DNA of 64,000 nt from Bordetella petrii. Its GTDB lineage: Bacteria; Pseudomonadota; Gammaproteobacteria; Burkholderiales; Burkholderiaceae_B. The stretch is taken from assembly GCF_017356245.1 (NCBI RefSeq), contig NZ_JAFMZZ010000001.1, positions 343,073-407,072 of the forward strand, read 5' to 3'. The position numbers were made by a program, and so were the translations under genes. Shown here piece after piece: positions 49,527 through 61,847 of the stretch. Each line of letters begins with the position of its first letter. The first letter of the stretch is position 1. A model generated the notes under the pieces. It saw nothing but the letters and a program-made list of their open reading frames with translations, did no database searches and was not told the origin of the DNA.

Positions 49527-50813
49527 TCAGTGTGTGGCCTGCGCGCCGTAGCGGCGCGCGACGTAGTCTTCGACAATGGTCTGGAATTCTTCGGCGATGC
49601 GCTCGCCCTTCAGGGTGACCGTGCGCTCGCCGTCGATGAACACCGGCGCCGCCGGCACTTCGCCCGTGCCGGGCAGGCTGATGCCGATATCGGCGTGGCG
49701 GCTTTCGCCGGGGCCGTTCACCACGCACCCCATCACCGCGACGTTCATGCTTTCGACGCCTGGATAGCGCGCGCGCCATATCGGCATCTGGCGGCGCAGG
49801 TACGACTGGATGCTGTCGGCCAGTTCCTGGAAGAACGTGCTGCTGGTGCGCCCGCAGCCCGGGCAGGCCACAACCATGGGCGTGAACGCCCGCAGGTTCA
49901 TGGTTTGCAGGATTTCCTGCGCCACGATGACTTCGCGGGCTCGGTCGCCGCCCGGTTCGGGGGTGAGCGAAATGCGGATGGTGTCGCCGATGCCCTGCTG
50001 CAGCAGCACCGCCAGCGCCGCCGTCGAGGCGACGATGCCCTTGCTGCCCATGCCCGCTTCGGTCAGGCCCAGGTGCAGCGGGTAATCGCAGCGCGCGGAC
50101 AGGTCGCGATAGACGGCAATGAGGTCTTGCACGTGGCTGACCTTGCACGACAGGATGATGGCATCGCCGCGCAGGCCGAGTTCTTCGGCGCGCTGCGCAT
50201 TGCTGATGGCCGAGACCACCAGCGCGTCGCGCATCACGGCCTGGGCTTCCCAGGGCTGCGCGCGGCGGCTGTTTTCGTCCATTTTGCGCGCCATCAGCTC
50301 GTGATCGAGACTGCCCCAGTTGACGCCGATGCGCACCGGCTTGTCGTGGCGGCATGCCACTTCGATCATCTGGGCGAAATTGTCGTCGCGCCGCTTGCCG
50401 CCGCCCATGTTGCCGGGATTGATGCGGTATTTGGACAGCGCCTGGGCGCAATCGGGAAACTGCGTCAGCAGCTTGTGGCCGTTGTAGTGGAAATCGCCCA
50501 CCAGCGGCACGGACACGCCCATGCGGTCGAGCTGCTCGCGGATGGCGATGACTTCGCGCGCGGCCTCGGGGGTGTTGACCGTGATGCGCACGAGCTCGGA
50601 CCCCGCCTGGGCCAGTTCCTTGACCTGGATGGCGGTGGCGATGGGGTCGGCGGTGTCGGTGTTGGTCATGGATTGCACCACGACCGGCGCCGCGCCGCCA
50701 ATGACGACCTGGCGGTCGCCCCATTTGACGGTGACCGAACGGGTGGGCCGGCGCTGCGCGGCCCCTACTTCGGGCGGCGGAACATCCAGGCAGGGCGGAG
50801 ACGGCTGTTGCAT
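49527..50813 (-). CDS. ispG: 4-hydroxy-3-methylbut-2-enyl diphosphate synthase (IspG/GcpE)
   Basis: The 428-residue iron-sulfur enzyme of the MEP isoprenoid pathway. The N-terminal part has [29 protein letters not shown]; the cluster-binding Cys residues lie in [16 protein letters not shown] and in GCVVNGPGE. The Cys residues are the [4Fe-4S] ligands. It begins after the rodZ-like gene. Confidence 0.96.
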   Translation of the reverse strand: MQQPSPPCLDVPPPEVGAAQRRPTRSVTVKWGDRQVVIGGAAPVVVQSMTNTDTADPIATAIQVKELAQAGSELVRITVNTPEAAREVIAIREQLDRMGVSVPLVGDFHYNGHKLLTQFPDCAQALSKYRINPGNMGGGKRRDDNFAQMIEVACRHDKPVRIGVNWGSLDHELMARKMDENSRRAQPWEAQAVMRDALVVSAISNAQRAEELGLRGDAIILSCKVSHVQDLIAVYRDLSARCDYPLHLGLTEAGMGSKGIVASTAALAVLLQQGIGDTIRISLTPEPGGDRAREVIVAQEILQTMNLRAFTPMVVACPGCGRTSSTFFQELADSIQSYLRRQMPIWRARYPGVESMNVAVMGCVVNGPGESRHADIGISLPGTGEVPAAPVFIDGERTVTLKGERIAEEFQTIVEDYVARRYGAQATH

Positions 50814-50826
50814 GCGTACACCGGTA

Positions 50827-51330
50827 TTACGGATTCACCCGGGAAAACCAGGCCGTGGGCAGCCATTCGGCGGGCAGCCAGCCCTGCCAGAACGCATAGA
50901 CGATCAGCGCGACCAGCAGAACCAGGATGACCAGCAGCCAGCCCCAGGGCATGCCGCCGCGCTCGTCGTCGTGCGGCTGGACCGGCACCGCCATGGGGCG
51001 CGGGATGCGGTGTCCCGAGGCGGGCGCCGGCGCGGCGGCGATTTGCGTTTCGAGCGAAGCGACGATGGCCGAGGCATCGGCGTCGAGCAGGCGCGCATAG
51101 CTGCGGATCAGCCCGCGCAGCGACACGCCCGACGGCAGCTTGGCCCATTGCTCGTTTTCGAGCGCCTGGATCTGGCGCGACGAGAATTTGATGCGGCTGG
51201 AGACTTCCTCGAGCGACCAGCCACGCGCCACGCGCAGCGCCTGCAGCGCCTGGCCCACCGTGGCGGCGTGCGCCTGGGCCTGCACGGGGGATTCGCTTGC
51301 GGAAACAGCCGGGTCGAGCTCCTGCGTCAT
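50827..51330 (-). CDS. Short RodZ-like HTH membrane protein
   Basis: The 167-residue protein has an N-terminal HTH ([58 protein letters not shown]) and one helix ([20 protein letters not shown]) near residue 130. The periplasmic DUF4115 domain of full RodZ (about 300 residues) is absent. It overlaps rlmN by four bases (ATGA). It probably links cytoskeleton and envelope, as RodZ does. Confidence 0.8.
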   Translation of the reverse strand: MTQELDPAVSASESPVQAQAHAATVGQALQALRVARGWSLEEVSSRIKFSSRQIQALENEQWAKLPSGVSLRGLIRSYARLLDADASAIVASLETQIAAAPAPASGHRIPRPMAVPVQPHDDERGGMPWGWLLVILVLLVALIVYAFWQGWLPAEWLPTAWFSRVNP

Positions 51331-52481
51331 GCCTGCACCTGTGCAATGGGAATGGTACGGCCGGCGTTGCGCTGGGCAACGCGCGTGCGGTCGCGCACTT
51401 CGCCGGCCAGTTGGCCGCAGGCCGCGTCGATGTCATCGCCGCGCGTCTTGCGCACCGTGGTGACGATGCCGGCGTCCATCAGCCTTTGCGCGAAGACTTT
51501 CACGCGGGCCGACGGCGAACGCTTCAGGCCCGAGGCCGGAAACGGATTGAACGGAATCAGGTTGAGCTTGCAGCGCACCTGGCGGGCCACCTGGATGAGC
51601 GCCTTGGCATGCTGGTCGGTATCGTTGATGCCGTCGAGCATGCAGTATTCGAAGGTGATGAAATCGCGCGGCGCGCTGGCCAGATAGCGTTCGCAGGCGG
51701 CCAGCAGCTCGGCCAGCGGGTATTTCTTGTTGAGCGGGACCAGTTCATCGCGCAGCGCGTCGGTGGGGGCGTGCAGCGACACGGCCAGCGCCACGGGGCA
51801 GTCCCGCGACAGGCGGTCCATCATGGGCACCACGCCCGAGGTGGACACGGTGACCCGGCGGCGCGACAGGCCATAGGCGTTGTCGTCGAGCATGAGGCGC
51901 AGGGCGGGCAGCAGCTGGTCGTAGTTGAGCAGGGGCTCGCCCATGCCCATCATGACGACATTGCTGACGACGCGCGTGTCGTCGTTGCCGGCGCCGCCCA
52001 GCCGCGCGGTGCCGGCGTCGGCTTCGAGCACGCGCTTGGCCCACCACAGCTGGCCGATGATTTCGCTGGACGTCAGGTTGCGGTTGAAGCCCTGATGCCC
52101 GGTGGAACAGAAACGGCAGTTGACCGCGCAGCCCGCCTGGCTGGACACGCACAGCGTGCCGCGGTCGTCTTCGGGGATGAAGACGGTTTCGATGGCGTTG
52201 CCCTGCCCCACGTCGAACAGCCACTTGCGGGTGCCGTCGGACGAACGCTGCTCGGTGTTGACCGGCAGCGCCTGGATGCTGCAATGCTGCGCCAGCTGGC
52301 CGCGGAAATCGCGCGCCAGGTCGGTCATGGTGTCGAACGAGTCGGCGCCGCGCTGGTGCATCCAGCGCTGCAACTGGCGGGCGCGAAACGGCTTGCCGCC
52401 CCATTGTCCGACCAGTTCGGACAGGGCGGCGCCATCAAGGCCCAGCAGGTTGACGCGTTCGGCGGTTTCCATGACGTGCAT
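51327..52481 (-). CDS. rlmN: RlmN, 23S rRNA/tRNA adenine-C2 methyltransferase
   Basis: The 384-residue radical SAM enzyme methylates A2503 of 23S rRNA and A37 of some tRNAs. The [11 protein letters not shown] motif gives the 4Fe-4S ligands; catalytic Cys regions are [10 protein letters not shown] and a C-terminal [11 protein letters not shown] stretch. A start 111 bases upstream overlaps ndk and is not used; MET at 52472 is an alternative. Confidence 0.96.
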   Translation of the reverse strand: MHVMETAERVNLLGLDGAALSELVGQWGGKPFRARQLQRWMHQRGADSFDTMTDLARDFRGQLAQHCSIQALPVNTEQRSSDGTRKWLFDVGQGNAIETVFIPEDDRGTLCVSSQAGCAVNCRFCSTGHQGFNRNLTSSEIIGQLWWAKRVLEADAGTARLGGAGNDDTRVVSNVVMMGMGEPLLNYDQLLPALRLMLDDNAYGLSRRRVTVSTSGVVPMMDRLSRDCPVALAVSLHAPTDALRDELVPLNKKYPLAELLAACERYLASAPRDFITFEYCMLDGINDTDQHAKALIQVARQVRCKLNLIPFNPFPASGLKRSPSARVKVFAQRLMDAGIVTTVRKTRGDDIDAACGQLAGEVRDRTRVAQRNAGRTIPIAQVQA

Positions 52482-52500
52482 CAGGCGCAAGCGACCCGGA

Positions 52501-52926
52501 TCAACGGCTGTGGATGTTGATTTCGGGGAAGAAGAACGCGACTTCGACGGCGGCCGTTTCAGCGGCGTCGGAGCCGTGCACGGCGTTGGCATCGATGCTG
52601 TCGGCGAAATCGGCGCGGATGGTGCCCGGCGCGGCCTTCTTGGGATCGGTGGCGCCCATCAGGTCGCGGTTTTTCTGGATGGCGCCTTCGCCTTCGAGCA
52701 CTTGCACGAACACCGGGCCCGACACCATGAAGTCGACCAGGTCTTTGAAGAAGGGGCGTTCTTTGTGCACGGCGTAGAAGCGCTCGGCGTCGGCGCGCGA
52801 CAATTGCTGCAGGCGCGCGGCGATGACTTTCAGGCCGGCGTTTTCAAAGCGGGCGACGATCTGGCCAATGACGTTCTTGGCAACGGCGTCGGGCTTGATG
52901 ATCGAGAGAGTGCGTTCGACAGACAT
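52501..52926 (-). CDS. ndk: Nucleoside diphosphate kinase
   Basis: The 141-residue enzyme starts [38 protein letters not shown]. The active-site His is in [14 protein letters not shown]. It interconverts nucleoside di- and triphosphates. A conserved promoter-like element stands upstream at 53138-53169. Confidence 0.98.
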   Translation of the reverse strand: MSVERTLSIIKPDAVAKNVIGQIVARFENAGLKVIAARLQQLSRADAERFYAVHKERPFFKDLVDFMVSGPVFVQVLEGEGAIQKNRDLMGATDPKKAAPGTIRADFADSIDANAVHGSDAAETAAVEVAFFFPEINIHSR

Positions 52927-53251
52927 GGAAACTCCAAACTGGGTTTGACTGTTTTTCGGTTGATGGTTGCGCGCCACGCAGGCCTGGCCCGGACCGTGGC
53001 AACGGTAGGTTGGCCCGCCCCCGGGCGCTGCATTCCGGGACTGGATTCGAGACTGGGCCCTTTCACAAGGTTCCGGAACTTTCCGGCGACCGCCACGGTT
53101 TTCTTAAATAGATTAATAAAAACAGGGACTTCTGAAAGGTTTACAGTAACCCGGCATTCTAACACGCCGTCAAGACCCCAATACATCTTAAAATCGCATG
53201 TTTGCTTGGCCGCCTATCGGCCCGCCCCCCGCTTTTTTGCCGGAACCCGTA
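52927..53251. promoter_or_regulatory. Divergent promoter region between ndk and valS
   Basis: These 325 bases hold no gene. At 53138-53169 (minus strand) lies CGGCGTGTTAGAATGCCGGG, then TTACTGTAAACC, nearly the same as the element in front of rpsU. TGTTAGAAT fits an extended -10 for ndk. An AT-rich stretch lies at 53100-53125. No T-box is seen before valS. Confidence 0.55.
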
Positions 53252-56137
53252 ATGACTGACGCTGCAGCCCCGATCCCGCCCGACACCGACCCCGCCGACC
53301 TGCCCAAAAGCTTCGAGCCCGCCGAACTCGAGGCGCGCTGGTACGCCGAATGGGAGCGGCGCGGCTACTTCGCCGCTGGCCAGCACGTAAAAACGGGGAC
53401 CGACCCCCAGCCCTATGTCATCCAGTTCCCTCCCCCCAACGTCACGGGCACGCTGCACATGGGGCATGCGTTCAACCAGACCATCATGGACGGGCTGGTG
53501 CGCTACCACCGCATGCGCGGCGACGACACGGTGTTCGTGCCGGGCACCGACCACGCCGGCATCGCCACCCAGATCGTGGTCGAGCGCCGCCTGGACGCCG
53601 AGAAGATTTCGCGCCACGACCTCGGCCGCGAGAAATTCGTCGAGAAAGTCTGGGAATGGAAAGAGCAGTCGGGCAATACCATTACCGGCCAGGTGCGCCG
53701 CCTGGGCGCGTCGGCCGACTGGCCGCGCGAATACTTCACCATGGACGACCGCATGTCGCGCGGCGTGGTGGAAACCTTCGTGCGCCTGTACCAGCAGGGC
53801 CTGATCTACCGCGGCAAGCGGCTGGTCAACTGGGACCCGAAGCTGCTGACCGCCGTCTCCGACCTGGAAGTGCAATCCGAGGAAGTCGACGGCTACATGT
53901 GGCACATCCTGTATCCGTTCGTCGACGGCCCCCAGACCATCGTCGACAAAGACGGCCAGACAGTCACCCTGCGCGGCATGACCATCGCCACCACCCGCCC
54001 CGAGACCATGCTGGCCGACGGCGCGCTGTGCGTGCACCCGGAAGACCCCCGCTACCAGCACCTGGTGGGCAAGATGGTCGAGCTGCCGCTGTGCGACCGC
54101 AATATCCCCATCATTGCCGACGATTTCGTCGACCCGGAGTTCGGCACGGGCTGCGTGAAGATCACCGGCGCCCACGACTTCAACGACTACGCCTGCGCGC
54201 TGCGCCACGATCTGCCCCTGATCGTGATCTTCACGCTGGACGCGCACATCAATGAAAATGGGCCGAAGCAGTTCCAGGGCCTGGAGCGCTACGAGGCCCG
54301 CAAGGCCGTGGTGGCCCAGCTCGAGGCCGAGCAGTACCTGGTGAAGGTCGAGCCGCACAAGATGATGCAGCCCAAGGGCGACCGCACCGGCGTGGTGCTC
54401 GAGCCCATGCTGACCGACCAGTGGTTCGTAGCCATGAGCAAGCCCGCGCCCGAAGGCACGCGGCATCCGGGCAAGAGCATCACCCAGGTGGCGCTCGACG
54501 TGGTGGCCGACGGCCGCATCAAGTTCTACCCCGAGAACTGGACCACCATCTACAACCAGTGGCTGAACAACATCCAGGACTGGTGCATCTCGCGGCAACT
54601 GTGGTGGGGCCACCAGATCCCCGCCTGGTATTCGGAAGACGGCCAGGTGTTCGTGGCCCATACCGAGGCGCAGGCGCAAGAGCAGGCGCGCGCCGCCGGC
54701 GTCGCCGGCCCGCTGACGCGCGACGCCGACGTGCTGGATACCTGGTTCTCGTCGGCGCTGGTGCCCTTCACCACGCTGGGCTGGCCCGAAGACACGTCCG
54801 ACCTGCGGCGCTACCTGCCGTCCAGCGTCCTGGTCACGGGCTTCGACATCATTTTCTTCTGGGTGGCGCGCATGGTCATGCTGACCACCCACCTGACCGG
54901 CCAGATCCCGTTCAAGCACGTGTACGTGCACGGCCTGATCCGCGACGCCGACGGCCAGAAGATGAGCAAGTCCAAGGGCAACACGCTGGATCCGGTCGAT
55001 CTCATCGACGGCATCGACCTCGATGGCCTGGTGGCCAAGCGCACCTACGGCCTGATGAACCCCAAACAGGCCGGCGCCATCGAAAAAGCCACGCGCCGCC
55101 AGTACCCCGACGGCATCCCGGCCTTCGGCACCGACGCGCTGCGCTTCACCATGGCGGCCTACGCCACGCTGGGCCGCAACATCAACTTCGACCTGAAGCG
55201 CTGCGAGGGCTACCGCAACTTCTGCAACAAGCTCTGGAATGCCACCCGCTATGTGCTGATGAACACCGAGGGCCACGAACTGGGCGGCGACCAGCCGGCC
55301 GAGCTGTCGTTCGCCGACCGCTGGATCGTCAGCCAGCTGCAGGCCCTGGAAGCCGAGGTCGAGCGCGGCTTTGCCGACTACCGCTTCGACAACGTGGCCA
55401 ATGCCCTGTACCGCTATGTGTGGGATGAATACTGCGACTGGTATGTCGAGCTGGCCAAGGTGCAGATCCAGCAAGGCACGCCGGCCCAGCAGCTGGGCAC
55501 GCGGCGCACGCTGATCCGCGTGCTGGAGGCCGTGCTGCGGCTGGCGCACCCCATCATTCCGTTCATTACCGAGGCGCTCTGGCAAAAGGTATCGGTGGCG
55601 GCCGGCAAGCGCCAGGCCGATGCGGCCGACAGCGTCAGCGTGCAGCCCTACCCGCGCAGCAATGCCGATGCCGTCGACCTCGCAGCCGAAGCCGATGTCG
55701 CGGAACTGAAGGCCCAGGTCGAGGCCGTGCGCGCGCTGCGCGGCGAAATGGGCCTGTCGCCCGCCCAGCGGGTGCCGCTGGTGGCGCAGGGCGAGGCCGC
55801 CACTTTGCAGCGCAACGGCCCCTACCTGGCGGCGCTGGCCAAGCTGAGCCAGGTCGACGTGGTCGACACCCTGCCCGACGCCGGCGCGCCGGTGCAAGTG
55901 GTGGGAACGGCGCGCCTGATGCTGCACGTCGAGATCGACGTGGCAGCCGAACGCGCCCGCCTGGACAAGGAAATCGTGCGCCTCGAGGGCGAGGCGGCCA
56001 AGGCGGCCGGCAAGCTGGGCAACGCCAGCTTCGTCGAGCGCGCGCCGGCCGCCGTGGTCGAGCAGGAAAAGGCCAGGCTGGCGCAGTTCAATGAAACCCT
56101 GGCCAAGGTGCGCGAACAGCGCGTCAAGCTGGGCTGA
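53252..56137 (+). CDS. valS: Valyl-tRNA synthetase
   Basis: The 961-residue class I synthetase. The HIGH motif appears as [12 protein letters not shown], the KMSKS motif as [14 protein letters not shown]. An editing domain lies between them, and the C-terminal coiled arm ([45 protein letters not shown]) is typical. The start [21 protein letters not shown] is chosen over a longer in-frame ATG. Confidence 0.97.
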   Translation: MTDAAAPIPPDTDPADLPKSFEPAELEARWYAEWERRGYFAAGQHVKTGTDPQPYVIQFPPPNVTGTLHMGHAFNQTIMDGLVRYHRMRGDDTVFVPGTDHAGIATQIVVERRLDAEKISRHDLGREKFVEKVWEWKEQSGNTITGQVRRLGASADWPREYFTMDDRMSRGVVETFVRLYQQGLIYRGKRLVNWDPKLLTAVSDLEVQSEEVDGYMWHILYPFVDGPQTIVDKDGQTVTLRGMTIATTRPETMLADGALCVHPEDPRYQHLVGKMVELPLCDRNIPIIADDFVDPEFGTGCVKITGAHDFNDYACALRHDLPLIVIFTLDAHINENGPKQFQGLERYEARKAVVAQLEAEQYLVKVEPHKMMQPKGDRTGVVLEPMLTDQWFVAMSKPAPEGTRHPGKSITQVALDVVADGRIKFYPENWTTIYNQWLNNIQDWCISRQLWWGHQIPAWYSEDGQVFVAHTEAQAQEQARAAGVAGPLTRDADVLDTWFSSALVPFTTLGWPEDTSDLRRYLPSSVLVTGFDIIFFWVARMVMLTTHLTGQIPFKHVYVHGLIRDADGQKMSKSKGNTLDPVDLIDGIDLDGLVAKRTYGLMNPKQAGAIEKATRRQYPDGIPAFGTDALRFTMAAYATLGRNINFDLKRCEGYRNFCNKLWNATRYVLMNTEGHELGGDQPAELSFADRWIVSQLQALEAEVERGFADYRFDNVANALYRYVWDEYCDWYVELAKVQIQQGTPAQQLGTRRTLIRVLEAVLRLAHPIIPFITEALWQKVSVAAGKRQADAADSVSVQPYPRSNADAVDLAAEADVAELKAQVEAVRALRGEMGLSPAQRVPLVAQGEAATLQRNGPYLAALAKLSQVDVVDTLPDAGAPVQVVGTARLMLHVEIDVAAERARLDKEIVRLEGEAAKAAGKLGNASFVERAPAAVVEQEKARLAQFNETLAKVREQRVKLG

Positions 56138-56172
56138 TCCGCGATGCCGGGGCCGGCGCGGCCCCGGCCGGT

Positions 56173-56931
56173 TCAGAACGAGTAGGTCAGGCCCAGCGAG
56201 CCGAACGCGCTGGTTTCACGCTCGACAATGGGGCTGTCGCGCGCGTCGCCCAGCAGCGTGTTGACGCCCACCGTCGTGATAACGGCCCAGTCTTTGTTCA
56301 GGCTGTAGCGCCAGTTGGCGAACAGCGCCGCCGACTTGAAACCAGCCGAGGCCGAATACGGTTTCAGGCCGGCTTCGCTGTCGGCGGCCTGCGAGCGGGT
56401 TACGCCGAACCAGGTCTGCATGTCGTCGTGGCTGGCCCACAGGGTGCTGGCGCCCACGGTGACGATGTGGCGGCTGGACTGCAGCACCCGGTAGCTGGTG
56501 CGCAGTTCCAGCGTGCCTCCGTAGCCGCTGCGCATGGCCTGGCGATAGGCGGCACCCAGCGAGAACCGGCCGGGATGCCATTCCATGTAGGCGCCGTACA
56601 CGCCATGGAAGTCGATATCGCCCAGGCCCTTGATCCTGTCGGCGTCGTCATCGTCGCGTCCCAGGCTCATGCCCAGGAACAGCCCGGCCGTCACATCCTG
56701 CGCCAGATCCCATTTCAGGCCCGTGGCGGGCAGCCCGGCGCGCGGCGAAATGAAAAAATTGCCGTTTTCGTAGTTGATCAGCGGCACCGGCAAGAAGCGG
56801 TAATCTTTGGCGCCGTCGTATTCGGGCAGGAAGGCGGCCCCCGCGCCGATGAAATTCTGCGCCTGCGCGCCCTGGCCGGCCGCCGCACCCAGCAGGGCCA
56901 AGGCGGCCACGCACTGCATTCCGCGTTGCAT
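56173..56931 (-). CDS. MipA/OmpV-family outer-membrane protein
   Basis: The 252-residue protein has a signal peptide (MQRGMQCVAALALLGAAAGQGAQA) and the MipA/OmpV barrel pattern: GAGAAFLPEYDGAKDYRFLPVPLINYENGNFFISPRAGLPATGLKWD, ending in FGSLGLTYSF. The family links murein enzymes or acts as a porin or adhesin. It is divergent from a two-component system, which often controls it. Confidence 0.9.
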   Translation of the reverse strand: MQRGMQCVAALALLGAAAGQGAQAQNFIGAGAAFLPEYDGAKDYRFLPVPLINYENGNFFISPRAGLPATGLKWDLAQDVTAGLFLGMSLGRDDDDADRIKGLGDIDFHGVYGAYMEWHPGRFSLGAAYRQAMRSGYGGTLELRTSYRVLQSSRHIVTVGASTLWASHDDMQTWFGVTRSQAADSEAGLKPYSASAGFKSAALFANWRYSLNKDWAVITTVGVNTLLGDARDSPIVERETSAFGSLGLTYSF

Positions 56932-57067
56932 TGCAATTCCTTTTAATATCGGCGGGCCGCGCCATGCGGCCCCAGCCTTCGGTTCGGAATTGTGCCGGCA
57001 GGGTTTTAAATAGTTTTTAATGGCCATGCGGCATACTGCGCGGCACGGCCCCAATGGACGAAAACGC

Positions 57068-57745
57068 GTGCACATACTCCTGGTGGAAGACGACTCCATG
57101 CTGGGCATGGCCATGCAGGCCGGCCTGGCGCAAAAGCTCGACGCCACGGTCGACTGGGCGCGCGACGCCGCCGAGGCTCGCCTGGCGCTGGCCGGGTCCG
57201 CGTATGCGGCCGTGTTGCTGGACGTCGGCCTGCCCGGCGAATCGGGCTTATCGGTGCTGCGCGCCCTGCGGGCCCGCTACGACGCCACGCCCGTCCTGCT
57301 GGTTACCGCGCGCGACCAGCTGAGCGAGCGCATCGGCGGCCTGGATGCCGGCGCCGACGACTACATCGTCAAGCCCTTCCAGCTCGACGAACTGCTGGCG
57401 CGCCTGCGGGCGGTGCTGCGCCGCAGCCGCAATCGCGTCACGCCGCTGCTGGCCTGCGCAGGCGTCACCCTGGACCCGGCCACGCGGCAGGTGCGGCGCG
57501 ACGGCGCCGAAGTCACGCTCAGCCAGCACGAATACCTGACGTTGCTGGCGCTGATGGAGCGCCCGGGGCGCAGCATGACGCGCGAGCAGCTGGAAGACGC
57601 CGTCTACGGCGGACACGGCACCATCGAAAGCAATACCATCGCGGTCTATGTGCACCAGCTGCGCCGCAAACTGGGCGATCACATCATCGCTACCGTGCAT
57701 GGCTATGGCTATCGGCTCGGCGAGGCATCCGATTGCCTTCCCTGA
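57068..57745 (+). CDS. OmpR-family response regulator, QseB/PmrA-like
   Basis: A 225-residue regulator read from a GTG (VHILLVEDD), set by the normal receiver start. Phospho-acceptor Asp is in AAVLLDVGLPGES; Lys in DDYIVKPF. The C-terminal winged helix reads IESNTIAVYVHQLRRKLG. It overlaps the kinase gene by 13 bases. The neighbouring MipA gene is a likely target. Confidence 0.88.
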   Translation: MHILLVEDDSMLGMAMQAGLAQKLDATVDWARDAAEARLALAGSAYAAVLLDVGLPGESGLSVLRALRARYDATPVLLVTARDQLSERIGGLDAGADDYIVKPFQLDELLARLRAVLRRSRNRVTPLLACAGVTLDPATRQVRRDGAEVTLSQHEYLTLLALMERPGRSMTREQLEDAVYGGHGTIESNTIAVYVHQLRRKLGDHIIATVHGYGYRLGEASDCLP

Positions 57746-59091
57746 AACGCCGCTTGCTGCTGGGCCTGCTGCTGGCCCTGGCGGTCAACTGGGCGAGCTG
57801 GTTCGCCTGGTTCGCCTACGAGCAGGGGCGCACCCAGACCGGCGTCTGGGACCAGAAGCTGCATGAAGTGGCCAACGTCGCGATGCGTTCGCTGCCGCTC
57901 TCGCTGACCGAGGCCAAAGGGCCCATCGGCTTCGAACCCGACGATGGCGGCAAGATGTCGTTCGACACTCAGATCAATTTCCAGATCTGGACGCGAGACG
58001 GCAGCCGCCAGCTGGCGCGCTCTCCGGGCGCGCCGGCCAAGCCCTTGAACGACCGCTTCGAAAACGGCTATGCCGACGTGACGGTCAACGGCCAGCCATG
58101 GCGCATGTATGCCTCCAGCGACGTGGACAACCGGATCCAGATCCAGGTCGGCATCGCGCTGGCGGACCGGCGCGCCGAGTTTCGCGACTGGCTGTGGCAA
58201 GGCCTGAAAGCATCGGCGCTGCTGTTCCTGCTGCTGACGCTGACACTGCACTTTGTGGTCAACCGCACCCTGGCCCGCCTGGACGGGCTGCGCGCCGCCC
58301 TGCTGTCGCGCGACCCCTTCGACCTGGCCCCGCTGCCGCACGAAGGCATGCCCGCCGAACTGCAGCCGCTGATCGTGTCGGTCAACCGCCTGCTGGCCCG
58401 GCTGGAAACCGCCATGAACCGCGAGCGCCGCTTCATCGCCGATGCGGCGCATGAACTGCGCACGCCGCTGGCGGCCCTGACCACCCACGCCGAACTGGCG
58501 CGCGACGCCAGCGAAAGTGGCTCGCGCCAGTTGGCGCTGGACGGGCTGCTGGCGGTCGCGCGCCGCGCCACGCGGCTGTCCGAGCAACTGCTGGACCAGG
58601 CCCGCCTGGATGCGATCGAGCGGTGCCCCGCCACGCCGGTCGACCTGGCCGCGCTGATATCGATGTGCGTGCGCGACTACGAATCGGCGGCCCGCGGCAA
58701 GCGGCAGCGCATCATCCTGGACACTCAGGCCTGTGTCGTGAACGGCGATATCGACGCCATCGGCATCCTGGTCAGCAACCTGATGGACAACGCGGTGCGG
58801 TACACGCCCGAAGGCGGCTGCATCGAAGTGCGCTGCGCCCCCGCCCCCGGCGGCGGCGCCCTGCTGAGTGTGGCCGACAGCGGGCCGGGCGTGCCGCAAG
58901 CCGAATGGCCGCGCCTGTTCGAGCGCTTTTACCGCAGCCGCGGCGCCAGCGGCGGCCCGCGCGGCAGCGGCATCGGCTTGGCGCTGGTGGCGCAGATCGC
59001 CCGCCTGCATGGCGGAACAGCCTGGTGCACCGCCGGGCTGGACGGCCGCGGGCTGGGGGTGTCGGTCCGGCTGGGCGGAAAGCGGCGCTAG
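57733..59091 (+). CDS. Sensor histidine kinase, QseC/TctE-like
   Basis: The 452-residue kinase starts at a TTG (MPSLKRRLLLGLLLALAVNWASWFAWF) inside the end of the regulator gene; no better start is present. A periplasmic domain of about 115 residues lies between two helices, followed by a HAMP-like part, phospho-acceptor His in IADAAHELRTPLAALTTHAE, and ATP-binding boxes NLMDNAVRYTPEGG, DSGPGVPQ and GSGIGLALV. Its four last bases overlap the convergent FAD gene. Confidence 0.86.
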   Translation: MPSLKRRLLLGLLLALAVNWASWFAWFAYEQGRTQTGVWDQKLHEVANVAMRSLPLSLTEAKGPIGFEPDDGGKMSFDTQINFQIWTRDGSRQLARSPGAPAKPLNDRFENGYADVTVNGQPWRMYASSDVDNRIQIQVGIALADRRAEFRDWLWQGLKASALLFLLLTLTLHFVVNRTLARLDGLRAALLSRDPFDLAPLPHEGMPAELQPLIVSVNRLLARLETAMNRERRFIADAAHELRTPLAALTTHAELARDASESGSRQLALDGLLAVARRATRLSEQLLDQARLDAIERCPATPVDLAALISMCVRDYESAARGKRQRIILDTQACVVNGDIDAIGILVSNLMDNAVRYTPEGGCIEVRCAPAPGGGALLSVADSGPGVPQAEWPRLFERFYRSRGASGGPRGSGIGLALVAQIARLHGGTAWCTAGLDGRGLGVSVRLGGKRR

Positions 59092-60377
59092 ACCCCGCCG
59101 TCGTTCATGCGGTACCAGGCCACCACGGCATTGACATATACGCGCCGCAAGCCATACAGCGGGAAACCCTTGATGGGGGTCAGCGGCACCGGCAGGGCAT
59201 CCGGGCCGTCGCCAGCGGTATAGGCCGCCAGCGCGCGGCCCATGGCGGTCTGCAGGCCTACGCCCCGCCCCTGGCAGCCGATGTCGATCAGCAGGCCGGG
59301 CTCCGGTTCATGCAGGTGCGGCAGGTAATCGCGGGTAACCGCCACGCGGCCGCACCAGCGGTATTCGAACGGCATGCCGGCCGCCTGCGGAAACAGCTTG
59401 GCCAGCACGCGTTCCAGGTGCGCCCAATCCTGCGCCCCCCTGGGCTCGCGGAACGGGCCGCGGCCGCCCATCAACAGCCGGCCTTGATGGTCCAGCCGGA
59501 AATACAGCAGCAGGTTGCGCGTGTCCGAACACACGCCGCCCTTCGGGAAAATCATGGCCCGTACGTCGTCGGGCAGCGGCTGTGTGGCCACCTGGAAGGT
59601 ATTGGCATCGATGATGGATTGCCGCAGCCCAGGCCACAGGCTTGCGCCATAGGCGTTGGTGCACATCACGACGCGCTGCGCCGTCACCTGGCCGCCGCCG
59701 GCCGTGGCGGCCACCCACCGGCCGCCGTCGCGCCGCAGGGCCGTGACCGGCGTGTCGGTATGCACGCGGGCCCCCGCCGCCAGCGCGGCCCGGGCCAGCC
59801 CGCGCACATAGCTCAGGGGCTGGATGGCGCCGGCGCGCGGGTCGATCCAGCCCCCCAGGTAGCGGTCGGTGCCGGTCAGCGCGGCCACCTGCGCCTTGTC
59901 CAGGCAGCGGGCGGCCACGCCGCGGCGCGCCCACTGTTCGGCCCGCGCCTGCGCGACGCGCAGCGCCTGCGGCGTGTGCGCCCCCTGGATCCAGCCGGCG
60001 CGTTCGCGCGGCACGTCCATGCCATACCGCTCGATCAGGCCGAACACCATGTCGGCCGTGCCGCCGGCGAACTGCACCAGGCGCTCGCCGCGTTCCGCGC
60101 CATACATGCGTACGAGATCGTCGGGATCGTACTTCAGCCCGGGGATCACCTGCCCGCCGTTGCGGCCCGAGCCGCCGAAGCCGATCTCGCGGGCTTCGAG
60201 CAGCAGTGTGTCGACGCCGCGCTCGGCCAGGTGCAGCGCGGTGCTCAGCCCGGCATATCCGCCGCCGATGACCAGCACGTCGGCCTGCGCCGACCCCGGC
60301 AGCGCCGCGGTATCGGGCGGCGGGGCCGCCGTGGCGGCCCACAGGGAATGCGACAGCGGATATGGCGCTTGCGCCAT
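59088..60377 (-). CDS. FAD-dependent oxidoreductase, PuuB-like
   Basis: The 429-residue enzyme has a FAD Rossmann motif (ADVLVIGGGYAGLSTALHLAERGVDTLLLEAREIGFGGSGRNGG), a DAO-fold core, and a C-terminal GRVAVTRDYLPHLHEPEPGLLIDIGCQGRGVGLQTAMG segment. Relatives include gamma-glutamylputrescine oxidase and amine dehydrogenases. It is linked to an amino-acid ABC transporter and a PuuR-like regulator, so oxidation of an amine or amino acid is likely. Confidence 0.88.
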   Translation of the reverse strand: MAQAPYPLSHSLWAATAAPPPDTAALPGSAQADVLVIGGGYAGLSTALHLAERGVDTLLLEAREIGFGGSGRNGGQVIPGLKYDPDDLVRMYGAERGERLVQFAGGTADMVFGLIERYGMDVPRERAGWIQGAHTPQALRVAQARAEQWARRGVAARCLDKAQVAALTGTDRYLGGWIDPRAGAIQPLSYVRGLARAALAAGARVHTDTPVTALRRDGGRWVAATAGGGQVTAQRVVMCTNAYGASLWPGLRQSIIDANTFQVATQPLPDDVRAMIFPKGGVCSDTRNLLLYFRLDHQGRLLMGGRGPFREPRGAQDWAHLERVLAKLFPQAAGMPFEYRWCGRVAVTRDYLPHLHEPEPGLLIDIGCQGRGVGLQTAMGRALAAYTAGDGPDALPVPLTPIKGFPLYGLRRVYVNAVVAWYRMNDGGV

Positions 60378-60386
60378 GGCGGCTCC

Positions 60387-61114
<728 letters not shown>

Positions 61115-61118
<4 letters not shown>

Positions 61119-61780
61119 TTGGGTGCACTCCTTTTTTCCAGGTGGCGCACGAACAGGATGAGCGGCACGCACATGATCAGGTACATCAGGGCAACCAGGG
61201 TGAACACCGTGGCGTTCTTGAACGTGGACACCGCGATCAGCTTGCCCTGCAGGGCCAGTTCGGCCACCGTGATGGTGGAGGCCTGCGAGGAATCTTTCAG
61301 CATCATGATCATGATGTTGCCATAGGGCGGCAACACGATCTTCACCGCCTGGGGCAGCACCACGCGCCGCATGGTCATGCTCCAGCTCATGCCCATGGCC
61401 ATGGCGGCCTCGACCTGGCCGCGGTCGATGGCCTCGATGCCGGCGCGGAAGTTCTCGGCCTGGTAGGCCGAATACGCGATGCCCAGGCCGATGATGGCCG
61501 CCTGCACGGCCGTCAGCGCGATGCCCATGTCGGGCATCACGAAATAGATATAGAACAGCAGCACGATGATGGGGATACCGCGCAGCACATTGATCATGCC
61601 GGCGCTGAATTTGGCCAACGGCCTGATGCCGGACACGCGCATCAGGGCCCATACCATCCCCAGCAGCGTCGACAGCAGCAGCGACCCGAAAGTCACCAGG
61701 ATTGTCAGCGTGGCGCCCTGCAGCAGTATGGGCAGGAACTCGCGCGCGTCTTTGAAAAACTCCATCATCGTTCGGTCCAT
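61115..61780 (-). CDS. Polar amino acid ABC transporter permease
   Basis: The 221-residue permease has about five membrane helices and the EAA-type loop [35 protein letters not shown] that contacts the ATPase, in the HisM/GlnP class. Only one permease gene is seen, so it may form a homodimer. Confidence 0.94.
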
Positions 61781-61847
61781 CCTTGTCGGGTAAGTGGAAA
61801 AAGCCGGCGGCCGCGGCGGGCCGCCGGCTGGCGCCGGCGCCCGGCGC

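Noticed and set aside
53159..55927. Very long minus-strand open frame opposite valS
   Set aside because: It lies wholly under a clear ValRS gene, is rich in His, Gln, Arg and Gly as expected from high-GC antisense reading, and shows no family likeness.
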